Source: JBHJGM01 sp050331815 (lineage in GTDB: Bacteria; Verrucomicrobiota; Verrucomicrobiia; Opitutales; JBHJGM01). Taken from it: a DNA stretch of 64,000 nucleotides. Shown in pieces: positions 43,175 through 53,411 of the stretch (the first letter of the stretch is position 1; each line of letters begins with the position of its first letter). The notes under the pieces are model-generated. The model was not told the origin of the DNA and did no database searches. It was given only the letters and a program-made list of their open reading frames with translations. Both the position numbers and the translations under genes were made by a program. The stretch lies in contig JBHJGM010000010.1 in the NCBI GenBank assembly GCA_050331815.1, forward strand, positions 1 to 64,000, read 5' to 3'.

Positions 43175-44667
43175 ATGAATTACCGACTTTTGTGCAAGCT
43201 GCTGGCGATGGTGCTATTTACCGTCGACCTGGCCTTTGCCGCGAGTTTGGGCGCGGGCTTCATCCGCGGCGATGCCAGTGGCTGGAACGCGGTCACGGTT
43301 GGCTGGGTGGCCTCAATTGGTTTGGCCAGTTCGCTCGCGCTAGCGCTGTTTCTGTACGGGCGGGGCGCACCCAATCGGCTGTTTCGCAAGGAGGCGCTCG
43401 CGGTGATCGGCATCGGCTGGCTGCTGGCCACGCTGGTCGGCGCACTTCCCTACGCTTTTCTGCTGCCGGTCGAGATCAGCGGGGGCTGGTTCAATCACAT
43501 GGCCGATGCGTTGTTTGAATCGGCTTCGGGGCTGACCACCACGGGGGCCTCCGTCTTCACCAATCTGGAAACCTTTCCGGACAGCCTGCTGTTCTGGCGC
43601 GCGCTCAGCCAGTGGATCGGCGGACTGGGCGTGGTGGTGTTCTTCGTGGCCATCCTTTCCTTCCTGGGGGCGGGGGCAAAAATTCTTTACTCCAACGAGG
43701 CATCGGCTAGCTCCGCCGACATCGATTCCGCGCGCATTCAAAAAGGCGTGCTGCGCATTTTCTGGTTTTACTTCGCGATCAGCCTTCTGTGCTGCCTGGC
43801 CTATTACCTGTTGGGCATGCACATCTTTGACGCGCTTTGCCACACCTTCACCACGATTTCCACGGGCGGCTTTTCGACCTACTCGGCCAGCTTTGCCGCC
43901 TTTGACAGCGCGGCGATTGAATGGACGGCCATTCTTTTCATGACCCTGGGCGGCACGAGTTTTCTCTACATGATCTGCGCGCTGCGGGGCAATCGGCAGC
44001 AAATGCGCTCCAATTCTGAGGTGCCGGCCTACCTCATTTTTCTGGTTACCGGTGTGGCCGCCATGACGCTGGTTCTGCTGACGGAGGGCCGCGAAGACAC
44101 CCTGCCGCACACCATCCGGCGCGCCGCTTTTCAGGTCGTTTCGATCATGACCAGCACCGGTTACGCCACCGAGAATTACAACCTGTGGCCTGGCGGCGCC
44201 CACGTCATTTTACTCATCGTGATGGTGATCGGCGGCTGCTCGGGCTCGACCGCCGGGGGCATCAAGGTCGTGCGGGTGGTGGTTGGCCTGCGGGTGGCCT
44301 TCCGAAACATCGAGCTGCATTTTCGCCCGCACGTGGTGCGCCCCATCCGGGCCAACGGCCGTGTGCTCGACCGTGGCGACCAGCAGGACGTGGCCGTGTA
44401 TTTTTTGATCTGCGCGCTGATGACGTTTTTCACGATGGGCCTGCTCACGCTGATTCAGCCCACCCTCGCCTTCGAAGACCTCCTCTCCAGCATCTTCGCC
44501 TGCCTCTTCAACATCGGTCCAGGCCTGGGCAAGGTCGGCCCTTCGGAGACTTACGCCTTCTACGATCCCATCTCCAAAACCTTCCTGAGCCTGCTGATGG
44601 TGATGGGCCGCCTTGAATTTTACGCCATCCTTGTCCTCTTTTCACCCTCGCTCTGGAAACGCTTCAG

Positions 44668-44671
<4 letters not shown>
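43175..44671 (+). CDS. trkH: Trk potassium uptake membrane subunit
   Basis: The 498-residue integral membrane protein forms the K+ channel with TrkA. Four pore-loop repeats are recognisable by their TTTGAS/TTxG-type filters: ASGLTTTGASVF near 108-119, FTTISTGGFSTYS near 222-234, SIMTSTGYATENYN near 327-340, and an end loop NIGPGLGKVGP near 447-457. The TAGGIKVVR segment after GGCSGS is the usual TrkH/KtrB signature. The start ATG at 43175 is the first with a transmembrane-helix N-terminus. Its stop TAA overlaps the glyS stop on the opposite strand within TTAA (44668-44671). Confidence 0.94.
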
Positions 44672-46245
<1,574 letters not shown>

Positions 46246-46486
46246 GACGGGCGTTTGAATGAAACGCTCAAGAATGAAGGCCCGACCCCGGTGGTCAAGC
46301 GCGTTGGCGCTCGTGCACACGCCGATGCCCGAAGTGCAATTCGGGCTTTCACAGGCCCTTTACACAAACCTTGGCCAGAACCGAAGAAAGTCGGAAGTTT
46401 CCCTGAAAATACGCCGGAGAACGTCCGACTCAGTAGATGGTGGTTTCTCCAAGCCACTGTGTTTCAAGAGTCTGTCCTACTGGTCG

Positions 46487-48133
46487 ATGTCCCCGAAAAC
46501 GACGCAAAGTTTTTCGCGCACGCGTGGCTTTTTCCTGCTGCAGGATGGCTACGCCGCAATCTGGATGGAGCTGGACGCAAACGATACCCTGGTCCGCCTG
46601 GCCGAGCCCGCCGCCTCGCTGCTGCGTATCAACTACCTGCCTGGACGCCGCCTGCCCGCACATGAGTGGGCCTCCCAGTTAGAGCCCAGCACGGCTGACC
46701 GCATCCGCGAACTGGCCCGGGCTTGCCGAAAAGCCGGCGACCGCGCGCATCTCAATGGCCTAGTCGTCACCCTGCCGGGTAACGTCAACGGGCGCTTCGC
46801 CGTCTCCGCTGAATGCCTCCAAGATCACGCCGGCGCGGTTAAGCTCACGCTCACACCCACCGAAGCGCCGCCGGCATCCGGCGTTCTTCCCGTCGGCAAG
46901 GCGCACAATCGCCAGGTCAAAGCCAGCACGCCACCCTCCGAAAAGGTGGTCGACAACGACACCGAAACACCCGCGGAGAAGCTTCCGCTGGAAGCGCGTG
47001 CGATTGTCCATGATTTTAAAAACCTGCTGGTGGGCATCGTTGGGAACCTCTCGCTTGCGCAGCGCCAGCTCGATCCGGATTCTCCGGTCCAGGCGCGCCT
47101 GAAGGCCGCCGAATCGGCCTCGCAACGCGCACGCGAACTCGTCCTTCAACTGCTTTCGACCGAGGAAGCCACCGCCCTGGTCAAGCACCCGGTACGCCTG
47201 GCCGATCTGGTCGAAGAGTGCGTTGCCGAGACCCTTGGCGGCACCAGTTGCGCCTGCGCGGTCACGCTGCCCGAGGATCTCTGGGTGGTGCCGGTCGACG
47301 AAGGCCGCTTTTGCCAGGCCCTGAGCAACCTGCTGATCAACGCCATGCAGGCGATGGACAACAAGGGAGCTGTCACCGTGACCGCGGAAAACAGCTGCTT
47401 CGCCGCGGGCAATCCGCACCAGCTCGCCGAAGGTGCCTACGTTTCGCTGAGCGTATGCGACCAGGGCCCGGGCGTCCCGGAGGACCTATGGGCCCGCATC
47501 TTTGAACCGCTCTTCACCACCAAGGCCTGTGGCAACGGGCTCGGTCTGGCCAACGTAAAAAAGATTCTCGAGAGCCACGGCGGCACCATCGTCCTCGGGC
47601 AAAACCAACCCAGCGGCGCGAAATTCACCTGCTTCCTGCCGGCTTTGCCCGACGTCGCCCTGCAAACGGTGCCCCCCAGCGACGCGCGCCAAGTCCAGCG
47701 CGGGCTGAACATCCTGCTGGTCGACGACAACCCGATTGTGCGCGAAACCACCGGCGAACTGCTCGATGCCCTCGGCCACAAGCCGTGCTTTGCCGCCGGG
47801 CCGGAAGACGCCATCGCGCAGCTCAAAAGCAACCGCGGTAAGGGCACGCCGATCAAAATGGTACTGCTCGACCTCAACCTTTCGCATGGGGTACACGGGC
47901 GCGACCTCGTGCCGAAGCTGCGCGAACATGAGCCCGAGTTGGTCATCATCATCAGCAGCGGCGCGCCGACGGATCCCTACCTGCTCAATCCCTCGAAAAT
48001 CGCCTGCGACGGCAGCCTCGTGAAGCCCTTCAACATCGACCAGCTCAAACGTTGTATCGAAGGCGCGGCCGCCCTGGCGGTAACCCGCCCGCCCTGGGCT
48101 CAGTTGTCAGCCGAAGCCGATTCGGCCAGGTAA
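46487..48133 (+). CDS. Soluble histidine kinase with C-terminal receiver domain
   Basis: From the ATG at 46487 the protein is 548 residues; an ATG at 46259 would add 76 unconserved residues. Residues 1-125 form a possible PAS-like or other sensor domain (FFLLQDGYAAIWMELDANDT). The dimerisation/phosphoacceptor helix has His175 in IVHDFKNLLVGIVGNL, the NtrB-like HDFKN type. The ATPase has the N-box ALSNLLINAMQAM and G boxes DQGPGVPE and GNGLGLANVKKI. The receiver has LLVDDNPIVRE and phospho-acceptor Asp462 in LLDLNLSHG. No transmembrane segment is present, so it senses an internal signal. Its 3' end overlaps the end of the helical-repeat gene by 34 bases on the other strand. Confidence 0.88.
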   Translation: MSPKTTQSFSRTRGFFLLQDGYAAIWMELDANDTLVRLAEPAASLLRINYLPGRRLPAHEWASQLEPSTADRIRELARACRKAGDRAHLNGLVVTLPGNVNGRFAVSAECLQDHAGAVKLTLTPTEAPPASGVLPVGKAHNRQVKASTPPSEKVVDNDTETPAEKLPLEARAIVHDFKNLLVGIVGNLSLAQRQLDPDSPVQARLKAAESASQRARELVLQLLSTEEATALVKHPVRLADLVEECVAETLGGTSCACAVTLPEDLWVVPVDEGRFCQALSNLLINAMQAMDNKGAVTVTAENSCFAAGNPHQLAEGAYVSLSVCDQGPGVPEDLWARIFEPLFTTKACGNGLGLANVKKILESHGGTIVLGQNQPSGAKFTCFLPALPDVALQTVPPSDARQVQRGLNILLVDDNPIVRETTGELLDALGHKPCFAAGPEDAIAQLKSNRGKGTPIKMVLLDLNLSHGVHGRDLVPKLREHEPELVIIISSGAPTDPYLLNPSKIACDGSLVKPFNIDQLKRCIEGAAALAVTRPPWAQLSAEADSAR

Positions 48134-49674
48134 TCCGCGCCCAACAGCTGCAGCTTGTAGGTGTCGGGCAGCGAGGAGGTGGAGACCCAGGCCTTGGCCG
48201 CTTGTTCGTCCACGACCATCCAGCTCTTGGCGATGTTGTTGAGGTTCTGGTTGCGCCAGCCCTCGTTGGAAATCGTCTCCACGCGCTTGAGGACTTCAGG
48301 CGGATCCGCCATCCAGGCATTGTAACTGAACATGCTGACGGCCGGGTTGCGCGTGCTGTCGGCAGGCAGCGAGTCGATCCATTCCATCGCGCCAAACGGA
48401 TCGGCGGCCCCGTATTCGCGGGCCACTGTGGCGACCGCCCGCCAGCGCATGCTGGAGCCCTCCTCAAGTGATGATGCCCAGGCAGCCGCGCTGGGCGCAT
48501 CCTCGCGAATCCACTTTTGGGCGATGGTGCGCGCAGCCCAGCCCTGATCGCGTACCTCCAGGGCGCCGATGGCTTGCGCGGCCGCCGCGGGATCCACGTC
48601 CGACCAGCCATCGATGGCCCCGCGCACGGCGACGCTGCCGTAAGTTTCCTGATTGGCGGCAAAATCCAGCGCGGCCTGCGGATCGCTTAAGGCCAGGGTG
48701 TAGGCACCACGCTCGGCAACCTCCTGCGCCTTGTTCGGCACGGATTGCTGCGCAAAATCCACGGCGGCTACCGGGTCCACGTCTGCCCAGCTCAAGGCCA
48801 AGGTTTGCAGGGCATCCTGGCGCTGACGTCCCGGGGGCAACGTTGCCGCCCAGGCAATGCCTCCCTGTGGGTCGGCCGCACCAAAAACTTCGGCGATCGA
48901 CCAGACCGCTTCCACCTGCCGGTAGCTCGGGTGCATGCTCGAAACAAAGGAAGCCGCCGCCTGCAGATCTTCACCTGCCCAGACCCGGAGCATGTCGTTG
49001 ACCATGTCACGCTCGCCGCGTGAGGGCGGCAGATTATTGACGTAGGTGATCGCACCCGCCGGGTCCTCGGCCACCCAGCCTTCCAGCGCGGCCTCGGTCA
49101 GTGCCTCGCGTGCCGCCGCGCCGGTCTCGGCCTGGGCATAATCCAGCGCCGCCTGCGGGTCGACTTTGGCCAGTTCCCGAATCGCGTTGGAAGCCATCGC
49201 CTGCCACTCGTCGAAGTCCGAAATCTCGCTGAGAGAATCTAGCTCCAACTTCAGCAGTTCGACCTGTTGCGCTTTCGGCAGATCTTCGAAGGCGACGATC
49301 TGGCTCTCTTGCACCTCGTATTCAGCTACGGCAGCCGCGTTAATCGGCGAATCCTCGAGCGGTGAATCCGGGCCGTTCGGTGTTTCCGAAGCAGGTTCGC
49401 GAATCTCTCCGCTGCGTACAGAGACTGTCGCCGGCGCCTCTGGCTCCGAACCGGACTCCGTGGAGACTTCGAGAGCGACCGACTCGCTCACCACGAAATT
49501 TTGAGAAGACGGCGTCTCCAACGGGCTTGGTGCCTCAGCGGTGACCGCCGCCTCCGTGAAAGAGGAAGCCGCCAGGTAACCCAGGGCAAAGCCGCCCAGA
49601 CAGCCCAGACCGGTATACAGCAACGCGTTTGATAAACGGCTCAAATTCAGCGGGGTTAGACTCGAATCATGCAA
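48100..49674 (-). CDS. Membrane-anchored alpha-helical repeat protein of unknown function
   Basis: The 524-residue protein probably starts at a TTG, as no in-frame ATG precedes the membrane helix (about residues 17-37). An acidic, Ser/Pro/Glu-rich linker (about 40-120) follows. Residues about 165-515 form roughly ten repeats of 30-35 residues, each with Trp or Leu, then Asp-Pro-x-Ala-Ala, then Leu-Pro-x-Gly-x-x-Arg, for example SWADVDPVAAVDFAQ and EYGAADPFGAMEWIDSLPA. This is a helical-hairpin solenoid, probably for protein binding in the periplasm. Such repeat proteins are frequent in Verrucomicrobiota, but no function is known. It is convergent with and overlaps the kinase gene. Confidence 0.8.
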   Translation of the reverse strand: MHDSSLTPLNLSRLSNALLYTGLGCLGGFALGYLAASSFTEAAVTAEAPSPLETPSSQNFVVSESVALEVSTESGSEPEAPATVSVRSGEIREPASETPNGPDSPLEDSPINAAAVAEYEVQESQIVAFEDLPKAQQVELLKLELDSLSEISDFDEWQAMASNAIRELAKVDPQAALDYAQAETGAAAREALTEAALEGWVAEDPAGAITYVNNLPPSRGERDMVNDMLRVWAGEDLQAAASFVSSMHPSYRQVEAVWSIAEVFGAADPQGGIAWAATLPPGRQRQDALQTLALSWADVDPVAAVDFAQQSVPNKAQEVAERGAYTLALSDPQAALDFAANQETYGSVAVRGAIDGWSDVDPAAAAQAIGALEVRDQGWAARTIAQKWIREDAPSAAAWASSLEEGSSMRWRAVATVAREYGAADPFGAMEWIDSLPADSTRNPAVSMFSYNAWMADPPEVLKRVETISNEGWRNQNLNNIAKSWMVVDEQAAKAWVSTSSLPDTYKLQLLGADYLAESASADN

Positions 49675-49826
49675 GAATCGGTCGACTAGACAAGTCGCGA
49701 CTTTTCACAGAGGCAGAACGCACGCATCACTGCTTTCTTAGCTCCTTTTTCGCTGGACAGAAGCTTTGACCCGGTGCTTTGCTTCCTCAAGACGCGCCCT
49801 GCGGCGCATAACCCCGAAACCTTGAT

Positions 49827-50105
49827 ATGCGCATGTTATCCTTTAAGTCGCTTTCCCTGCTGGTCTGCCTGGGCCTGTTCGCCCTTTTTAACACCGGCTG
49901 CACATCGTTCACCGCTGGCGAGGACTATCGCTACCGCAGCGGCGAGATGAATATCGCCGGCATCGTGAAGTACCAGAAAAATGCCTACGAGCCGATCCCG
50001 CTCGATGGCGGCTCCATTCGCACCAGCGAGCTTTATCCGCGCTACAATCCTTCGGGTGACCAGATTTCCCTGCTCTGGGGTTTCCTGACCATCGCCGACT
50101 ACTAA
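49827..50105 (+). CDS. Small lipoprotein of unknown function (92 aa)
   Basis: The 92-residue protein has a signal with lipobox LFNTGC, giving a lipidated Cys at residue 25. The 67-residue mature part is polar and has a Tyr-rich beginning (GEDYRYRSGEMN) and ends with a conserved-looking LLWGFLTIADY. It should be attached to the outer or inner membrane. I recognise no family. It stands alone, 43 bases before the OleC-like ligase gene on the same strand. Confidence 0.75.
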   Translation: MRMLSFKSLSLLVCLGLFALFNTGCTSFTAGEDYRYRSGEMNIAGIVKYQKNAYEPIPLDGGSIRTSELYPRYNPSGDQISLLWGFLTIADY

Positions 50106-50148
50106 GCGGTCCTACGCGCTTTGGACCGGGCCGTCCGAACTAGGCCTG

Positions 50149-51786
50149 ATGGATTTAACGGCGTCGGCTAACGTAGCAGCGCATTTGCTGAATCAGGCAC
50201 GCGCGCAGCCCGATGCGGTTGCGTTGCGAATTCCTCAGGCGGGAAAGCAGGCAGAGGCCATCAGCTACGCCACCCTGGCACAGCAGGCCCGTTCACTAGC
50301 CACGCATCTGCAGATCCAAGGCCTGGGCGAAGGCACACGCACCCTCCTGGCCGTACCTCCTGGGGCCGATCTCGTCCGGGCGGTCTTCGCGCTATTTTTG
50401 AGCGGCTCGGCCCCGGTTGTCATCGATCCGGGCATGGGCTTGAAAAAAGCCCGCGCCTGCGTGCGTAACACGCGCCCGGATGGCTTGCTGGCTGTGCCTG
50501 CCGCCCAGTGGCTGTCGCGGCTCTTTCCCGGTGACTTCCGCACCGTGCGCACCCGAATCACGGTCAATAAAGCGCTCTGGCGGCGATTGGAAACCAGCCC
50601 AAGCGCGGCGGAGGTGACCCCAACCGACAGCAGCGAAGCGGTAGCCGCCATCCTGTTTACATCCGGCTCGACCGGCCCCCCCAAGGGCGTGGTTTACGAG
50701 CACCGGCTCTTCGACGAACAGGTCCGGCTGATCGCGGCGCACTACGGCATTGAGCCCGGCGAAGTCGACCTGCCGCTGCTACCGGTCTTCGCCCTTTTCG
50801 ACCCGGCCATGGGCATGACCACAGTGGTGCCGCCGATCGACCCCCGCAAGCCCGCCGCCGTCGAGCCGGCCCGCCTCGTCAAAGCGATCCAGACCCACGC
50901 GGTCACCACCAGCTTTGGCTCGCCGGCCATCTGGGCTCGCGTCGGCGACTGGTGTATCCAAAATTCAGTGACGCTGCCCAGCGTGCGCCGCATCCTGATG
51001 GCAGGTGCGCCGGTTCCGCCCCAGGTGTTGCGGCAGTTTCAAAAAATCCTCCCCCACGGCGAAGTCCACACCCCCTATGGTGCCACCGAGGCCCTGCCGG
51101 CCACCAGCATTGCCGCCTCCGAAATTCTCGAAGAAACCTGGTCGCTGACCGAATCGGGCCACGGCACCTGTGTTGGCAAACCGTTTACCGGTGTCGACGT
51201 GCGCATCCTCCGCCTGAGTGAAGACACCGTCCCTGAGCTGCGCGGCGACTGGGAATGCCCGACGGGCGAAGTCGGCGAGATCATCGTCCGAGGACCTTCC
51301 GTGACTCAGGCCTACTTTGCCGCTCCCGAGGCAACCGCCCGCTCCAAAATCAAAGATCCCTCTGGACTGCCTCAGTGGCACCGCATGGGCGATCTCGGCT
51401 ACCGGGATGCCTCCGGACGCATTTGGTTCTGCGGGCGCGTGGTCGAGCGTGTTCAAACGCAGGCAGGCACCCTGCTCACCGACAAGGTCGAGGGCGTTTT
51501 CAACGCGCACCCGCAGGTAGCCCGCTGCGCCCTGATCGGCTTGGGCGAGGCGGGTATGCAGCGTCCGCTCGTGGTCGTCGAACCCTGCTCCGCTGCCTAC
51601 CCCAAGAGGGCCAGGCAGCGCCAGCACTTCATCGATGCATTGCTCGAACGGGGACAAAACGGCGAACAAGCCCGCCAGATCGAGCGCTTCGTCTTTCAGA
51701 AAAAGCTGCCAGTGGATGTACGACACAATGCGAAAATCCATCGACTGACGCTGAAAGCCAGTTACGAGCTCAAAGCAGGCATCTGA
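50149..51786 (+). CDS. AMP-forming ligase of the OleC (olefin beta-lactone synthetase) type
   Basis: The 545-residue ANL-superfamily enzyme has the AMP-binding P-loop ILFTSGSTGPPKG near 169-181, followed by the adenylate motifs TPYGATEALPATS and GDLGYRDASGRIWFCGR. The pattern PVFALFDPAMGMTTVVPPIDP near 206-226 (given as a region; key residues PLLPVFALFDPA and MTTVVPP) is characteristic of OleC. OleC forms beta-lactones from beta-hydroxy acids for long-chain olefin synthesis. An acyl-CoA ligase with other substrates is possible. No oleA, oleB or oleD lies in the window, which is unusual for this pathway. DoxX follows after 106 bases. Confidence 0.78.
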   Translation: MDLTASANVAAHLLNQARAQPDAVALRIPQAGKQAEAISYATLAQQARSLATHLQIQGLGEGTRTLLAVPPGADLVRAVFALFLSGSAPVVIDPGMGLKKARACVRNTRPDGLLAVPAAQWLSRLFPGDFRTVRTRITVNKALWRRLETSPSAAEVTPTDSSEAVAAILFTSGSTGPPKGVVYEHRLFDEQVRLIAAHYGIEPGEVDLPLLPVFALFDPAMGMTTVVPPIDPRKPAAVEPARLVKAIQTHAVTTSFGSPAIWARVGDWCIQNSVTLPSVRRILMAGAPVPPQVLRQFQKILPHGEVHTPYGATEALPATSIAASEILEETWSLTESGHGTCVGKPFTGVDVRILRLSEDTVPELRGDWECPTGEVGEIIVRGPSVTQAYFAAPEATARSKIKDPSGLPQWHRMGDLGYRDASGRIWFCGRVVERVQTQAGTLLTDKVEGVFNAHPQVARCALIGLGEAGMQRPLVVVEPCSAAYPKRARQRQHFIDALLERGQNGEQARQIERFVFQKKLPVDVRHNAKIHRLTLKASYELKAGI

Positions 51787-51892
51787 AGCCCGAAGCACCG
51801 CCTTCCGGGACGCGCCGGGGAATAGGACCGGCTATCGGCCCCTCATAGCTGCGTATAAACGCAACTATTAACTTCCTGCAACTGTCCTGACT

Positions 51893-52351
51893 ATGAAACA
51901 CGCATCTTCACAACTGCCCAAGGGGCTTAAAATTGCTTCCTGGATCGCCCAGGTCATCGCGGCTGCTATCCTGCTGCAAACGCTGGCCTTCAAGTTTACC
52001 GGCGCACCGGAAGCCATCGCCACTTTTGAAGTCCTTGGGGCCGAGCCCTTTGGGCGCTATGCCGTGGGGGTCGCCGAGTTGGTCGTTGGCATCCTGCTGC
52101 TCATTCCGTTCACGGCGGCTTTCGGCGGCCTGGGCGCGATTGGCCTGATGGTCGGCGCGATTGGCTCGCACCTGTTCACCCCGCTGGGCATCGCGCCCGG
52201 TGGAGACCCCAGCCTCTTCATTCTGGCCTGGGTGGTCCTCTTCGCGGGGGTTGCGGTGAGTTTTCTGCGTCGCGCCGCCTTCAAACCGCTGCTTGCCAAG
52301 GTGCTATCCGCCAACAAGAGCGCGGGGGCTCCCGTGGAAGGCCTGCAATGA
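51893..52351 (+). CDS. DoxX family membrane protein
   Basis: The 152-residue protein has four transmembrane helices (about residues 13-32, 55-76, 78-98 and 106-125), the DoxX/DoxD-type layout. Recognisable residues are an Asn/Lys/Phe-rich helix-one end (LQTLAFKFTGAPEA) and GVAELVVGILLLIP in helix two. Most members lack a defined function; some act in thiosulfate or quinone redox processes, but nothing here supports a specific role. It is followed by two tandem hairpins, the second with a T-run, and so ends its own transcription unit. Confidence 0.82.
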   Translation: MKHASSQLPKGLKIASWIAQVIAAAILLQTLAFKFTGAPEAIATFEVLGAEPFGRYAVGVAELVVGILLLIPFTAAFGGLGAIGLMVGAIGSHLFTPLGIAPGGDPSLFILAWVVLFAGVAVSFLRRAAFKPLLAKVLSANKSAGAPVEGLQ

Positions 52352-52406
52352 GGCAAACGAGAATTTTGGGATATGGATATAGGTGAGAACATACAGGTGA
52401 AGCGAC

Positions 52407-52468
52407 CGCGGGTAAGGTGACCCGCGCCGCAAAAGCCCGAAGGTTAGAGGTGGCCTTCGGGTTTTTTT
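52407..52468 (+). terminator. Tandem hairpins ending in Rho-independent terminator after doxX-like gene
   Basis: Hairpin one is CGCGGGT/ACCCGCG (52407-52413 with 52420-52426, 6-base loop). Hairpin two is CCCGAAGG/CCTTCGGG (52436-52443 with 52454-52461, 10-base loop), followed directly by seven T residues (52462-52468). The second is a textbook intrinsic terminator on the plus strand. On the minus strand four T's would follow it, so it might act weakly there too. Confidence 0.85.
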
Positions 52469-52528
52469 GGCGCTGTTTGCTGAACAAAACGTTGGTGCCC
52501 TGGGCGGGCGCGCTGTTGACTTGCGCGG

Positions 52529-53377
52529 ATGCAGACCCTTCTGGAGGTCCTCGAAAAAACCACCGCCTACTTTGCCGAAAAAGGCATCGACAACGCCCGC
52601 CTGAACGCGGAGCGCCTTTTTGCCCACGCGCTCGGATGCAAACGCCTCGATCTGTACCTGCAGTACGAACGGCCCCTGTCCGAACCCATCCTCGAACAGC
52701 TACGGCCCCTGGTCGCACGCCGGGCTCGCCGCGAACCCCTGCAATACGTGCTGGGCTCAGTGGAGTTTTTCGGTCTCGAAATCCGTTGCGATGCGCGCGC
52801 TCTGATACCCCGCCCCGAGACTGAGCAACTGGCGGCCTTGTTGACTGAGCTTTATAAAGAGACAGCGCCGCAGAGTATTCTAGATTTAGGCACCGGCTCG
52901 GGCACGCTCGCCCTGGCCCTGGCCAAAGCGTTTCCGCAAGCGAAGGTAACAGCCATCGACACTTCCGAGGAAGCGCTTCAACTCGCCCGCGAAAATTCGC
53001 TTTTCAACGAGTTGACCCTGCGTGTGGAATTCCTGCAGGGAAGCTGGACAACACCTTTGGACAAAGCCGCCCGCTTTGGGCTGATCGTCTCTAACCCGCC
53101 CTATTTATCCGAAGCAGAATGGAAAAGTGCGGAGCCCGAGGTGCGCGACTTCGAGCCTGAAAATGCGCTGATCGCCGCCAAGGATGGCAGCGCGGACCTG
53201 CACCACATTCTCGAGTCGGCGTATCCATTTTTGCAGGACGCCGGGCTGCTGGCGCTGGAAACAGGTATCGAGCACCATGCGCAACTGGAGCTCGCCGCCC
53301 GGCAACACGATTACACGCGTGTGGAATCTCGCAATGATCTGCAGGGCCTGCCGCGCTTCTTCCTGGCCTGGAAGTAA
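52529..53377 (+). CDS. prmC: Release-factor glutamine N5-methyltransferase
   Basis: The 282-residue SAM-dependent enzyme methylates the GGQ Gln of release factors RF1 and RF2. The helical N-terminal domain (1-95) holds RREPLQYVLGSVEFFGLE, a family hallmark. The methyltransferase domain has SAM loop ILDLGTGSGTLALALA (117-132) and the substrate-Gln tetrad NPPY at 189-192. The length (E. coli 277) and motifs leave little doubt. No prfA gene lies next to it, although those two genes are often paired. Confidence 0.93.
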   Translation: MQTLLEVLEKTTAYFAEKGIDNARLNAERLFAHALGCKRLDLYLQYERPLSEPILEQLRPLVARRARREPLQYVLGSVEFFGLEIRCDARALIPRPETEQLAALLTELYKETAPQSILDLGTGSGTLALALAKAFPQAKVTAIDTSEEALQLARENSLFNELTLRVEFLQGSWTTPLDKAARFGLIVSNPPYLSEAEWKSAEPEVRDFEPENALIAAKDGSADLHHILESAYPFLQDAGLLALETGIEHHAQLELAARQHDYTRVESRNDLQGLPRFFLAWK

Positions 53378-53411
53378 ACTCCAGACTCGGGCTATGCCCA
53401 CGCGCAACTAG

